From BP-133 sp040756995 (GTDB taxonomy: Bacteria > Actinomycetota > Acidimicrobiia > IMCC26256 > BP-133): 21,220 bases of DNA. The translations under genes were made by a program, and so were the position numbers. The notes under the pieces were generated by a model that was given only the letters and a program-made list of their open reading frames with translations, searched no databases and was not told the DNA's origin. The DNA lies in NCBI GenBank assembly GCA_040756995.1, contig JBFLYK010000085.1, forward strand, positions 1-21,220, read 5' to 3'. This document shows, in pieces, positions 20,887 to 21,220 of the stretch (the stretch's first letter is position 1; each line of letters opens with the position of its first letter).

Positions 20887-21220
20887 GTCGCTTGGCCGGA
20901 GGAAGGGGTTAGCGCTCCGCCTGGCCGCGGCGCTAGCAGTGAGCCTGTTGGTGGCCGGCTGCGGCACACGGCTCGACGATGCACGGATCGAAGCCGCCGC
21001 CGGTGTCGGCGGAAACAACAACGCCGGGTCCAGCCAGTCCGCGGCTGAAACGTTCGACACCGGCACCGTGAGCGACGCCGGAACCGCTTCGGCGGCACCG
21101 GAGGTTTCGGCGGGGGCCGACACCGGCGCGGCCGCCGCCACCGGCGGGGGAACCGCGGCGGCCCCGACCGCCGGGGCGGCCGGCCCGTCCGGCGGTGCGT
21201 CGCCGGCCGCCGGCCCGAGC
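20879..21220 (+). CDS. N-terminal part of an ABC-type substrate-binding lipoprotein, cut by the window edge
   Basis: The open frame from ATG 20879 runs 114 codons to the window edge. The signal peptide has basic residues at 7-9 (RRK) and ends in a lipobox LVAGC at about Cys27, followed by GTR as in the left-edge lipoprotein (CGTR). After it comes a long Ala/Gly/Thr/Ser/Pro-rich stretch. The ligand-binding domain lies beyond the edge, so the family is inferred from the matching layout of the complete paralogue at 215-1801. GGGGG upstream and an 8-bp overlap with the GntR gene place it as the last visible gene of the right operon, probably the uptake receptor for the operon's substrate. Confidence 0.75.
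   Translation, partial: MTESLGRRKGLALRLAAALAVSLLVAGCGTRLDDARIEAAAGVGGNNNAGSSQSAAETFDTGTVSDAGTASAAPEVSAGADTGAAAATGGGTAAAPTAGAAGPSGGASPAAGPS

Noticed and set aside
1..21220. Search for tRNA, rRNA, CRISPR arrays, transposases and attachment sites
   Set aside because: None was seen by eye. Stretches without genes are all short and are accounted for by promoters and operators.

Overview
The window is GC-rich DNA with tightly packed genes, frequent GTG/TTG starts, ATGA-type stop/start overlaps and several apparent leaderless promoters. The content is F420/FMN-type luciferase-like oxidoreductases, CaiB/BaiF CoA transferases, P450s with a 3Fe-4S ferredoxin, SCP2 proteins and metal-dependent amidohydrolases. 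This mix fits a high-GC actinobacterium, and I would guess Acidimicrobiia or a relative. That taxonomic guess is inference. No rRNA, tRNA, transposase, integrase or CRISPR array is visible.

Left block (1-11494): two Ile/Leu/Val-type ABC substrate-binding lipoproteins lie at the left edge on the minus strand, the second one cut by the edge. A TetR regulator is transcribed away from them. Then come a CaiB/BaiF CoA transferase and an amidohydrolase (minus operon), an SCP2 protein, a luciferase-like oxidoreductase, a P450, a second amidohydrolase overlapping a second P450, and an alpha/beta hydrolase. Four intergenic sites in this block, plus one at the border with the next block, carry a shared palindrome, GTAA-N4-TTAC (one copy degenerate). 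It abuts or overlaps recognisable promoters and is probably the operator of one regulator, with the TetR protein the best candidate. Three genes here start exactly 7 nt after a TANNNT -10 box, which suggests leaderless mRNAs.

Middle block (11590-16511, plus strand): this is one tight operon. It encodes a 52-aa desulforedoxin-like four-cysteine protein, a 779-aa fusion of two CaiB/BaiF domains, a second 49-aa protein of the same type with the fourth Cys replaced by His, an SDR and an acyl-CoA ligase-like AMP-binding enzyme. In the fusion only the second domain keeps the expected catalytic Asp, and the DNA encoding the linker contains a 10-bp perfect inverted repeat.

Right block (16624-21220, plus strand): this operon encodes a 3Fe-4S ferredoxin, a P450 with an altered heme-loop motif, an SCP2 protein, an SDR, a luciferase-like oxidoreductase, a FadR-type GntR regulator and a third substrate-binding lipoprotein cut by the right edge. 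Its promoter is flanked by two ATCCWGGATGCACG sites, probably the operator of that GntR protein.

Taken together, the window looks like a catabolic island for uptake and degradation of one or more hydrophobic compounds. Lipoproteins would capture substrate, SCP2 proteins bind lipid-like intermediates, P450/ferredoxin and LLM enzymes oxidise, SDRs oxidise alcohols, a ligase and CoA transferases handle CoA thioesters, and amidohydrolases and the alpha/beta hydrolase cleave bonds. The substrate cannot be read from sequence. Transporter permeases and ATPases, a ferredoxin reductase and acyl-CoA dehydrogenases are not in the window. Many families occur two or three times (amidohydrolase, SCP2, LLM, SDR, P450, CaiB, mini-Cys protein, lipoprotein), so this may be two or three parallel pathways or one pathway with duplicated steps.
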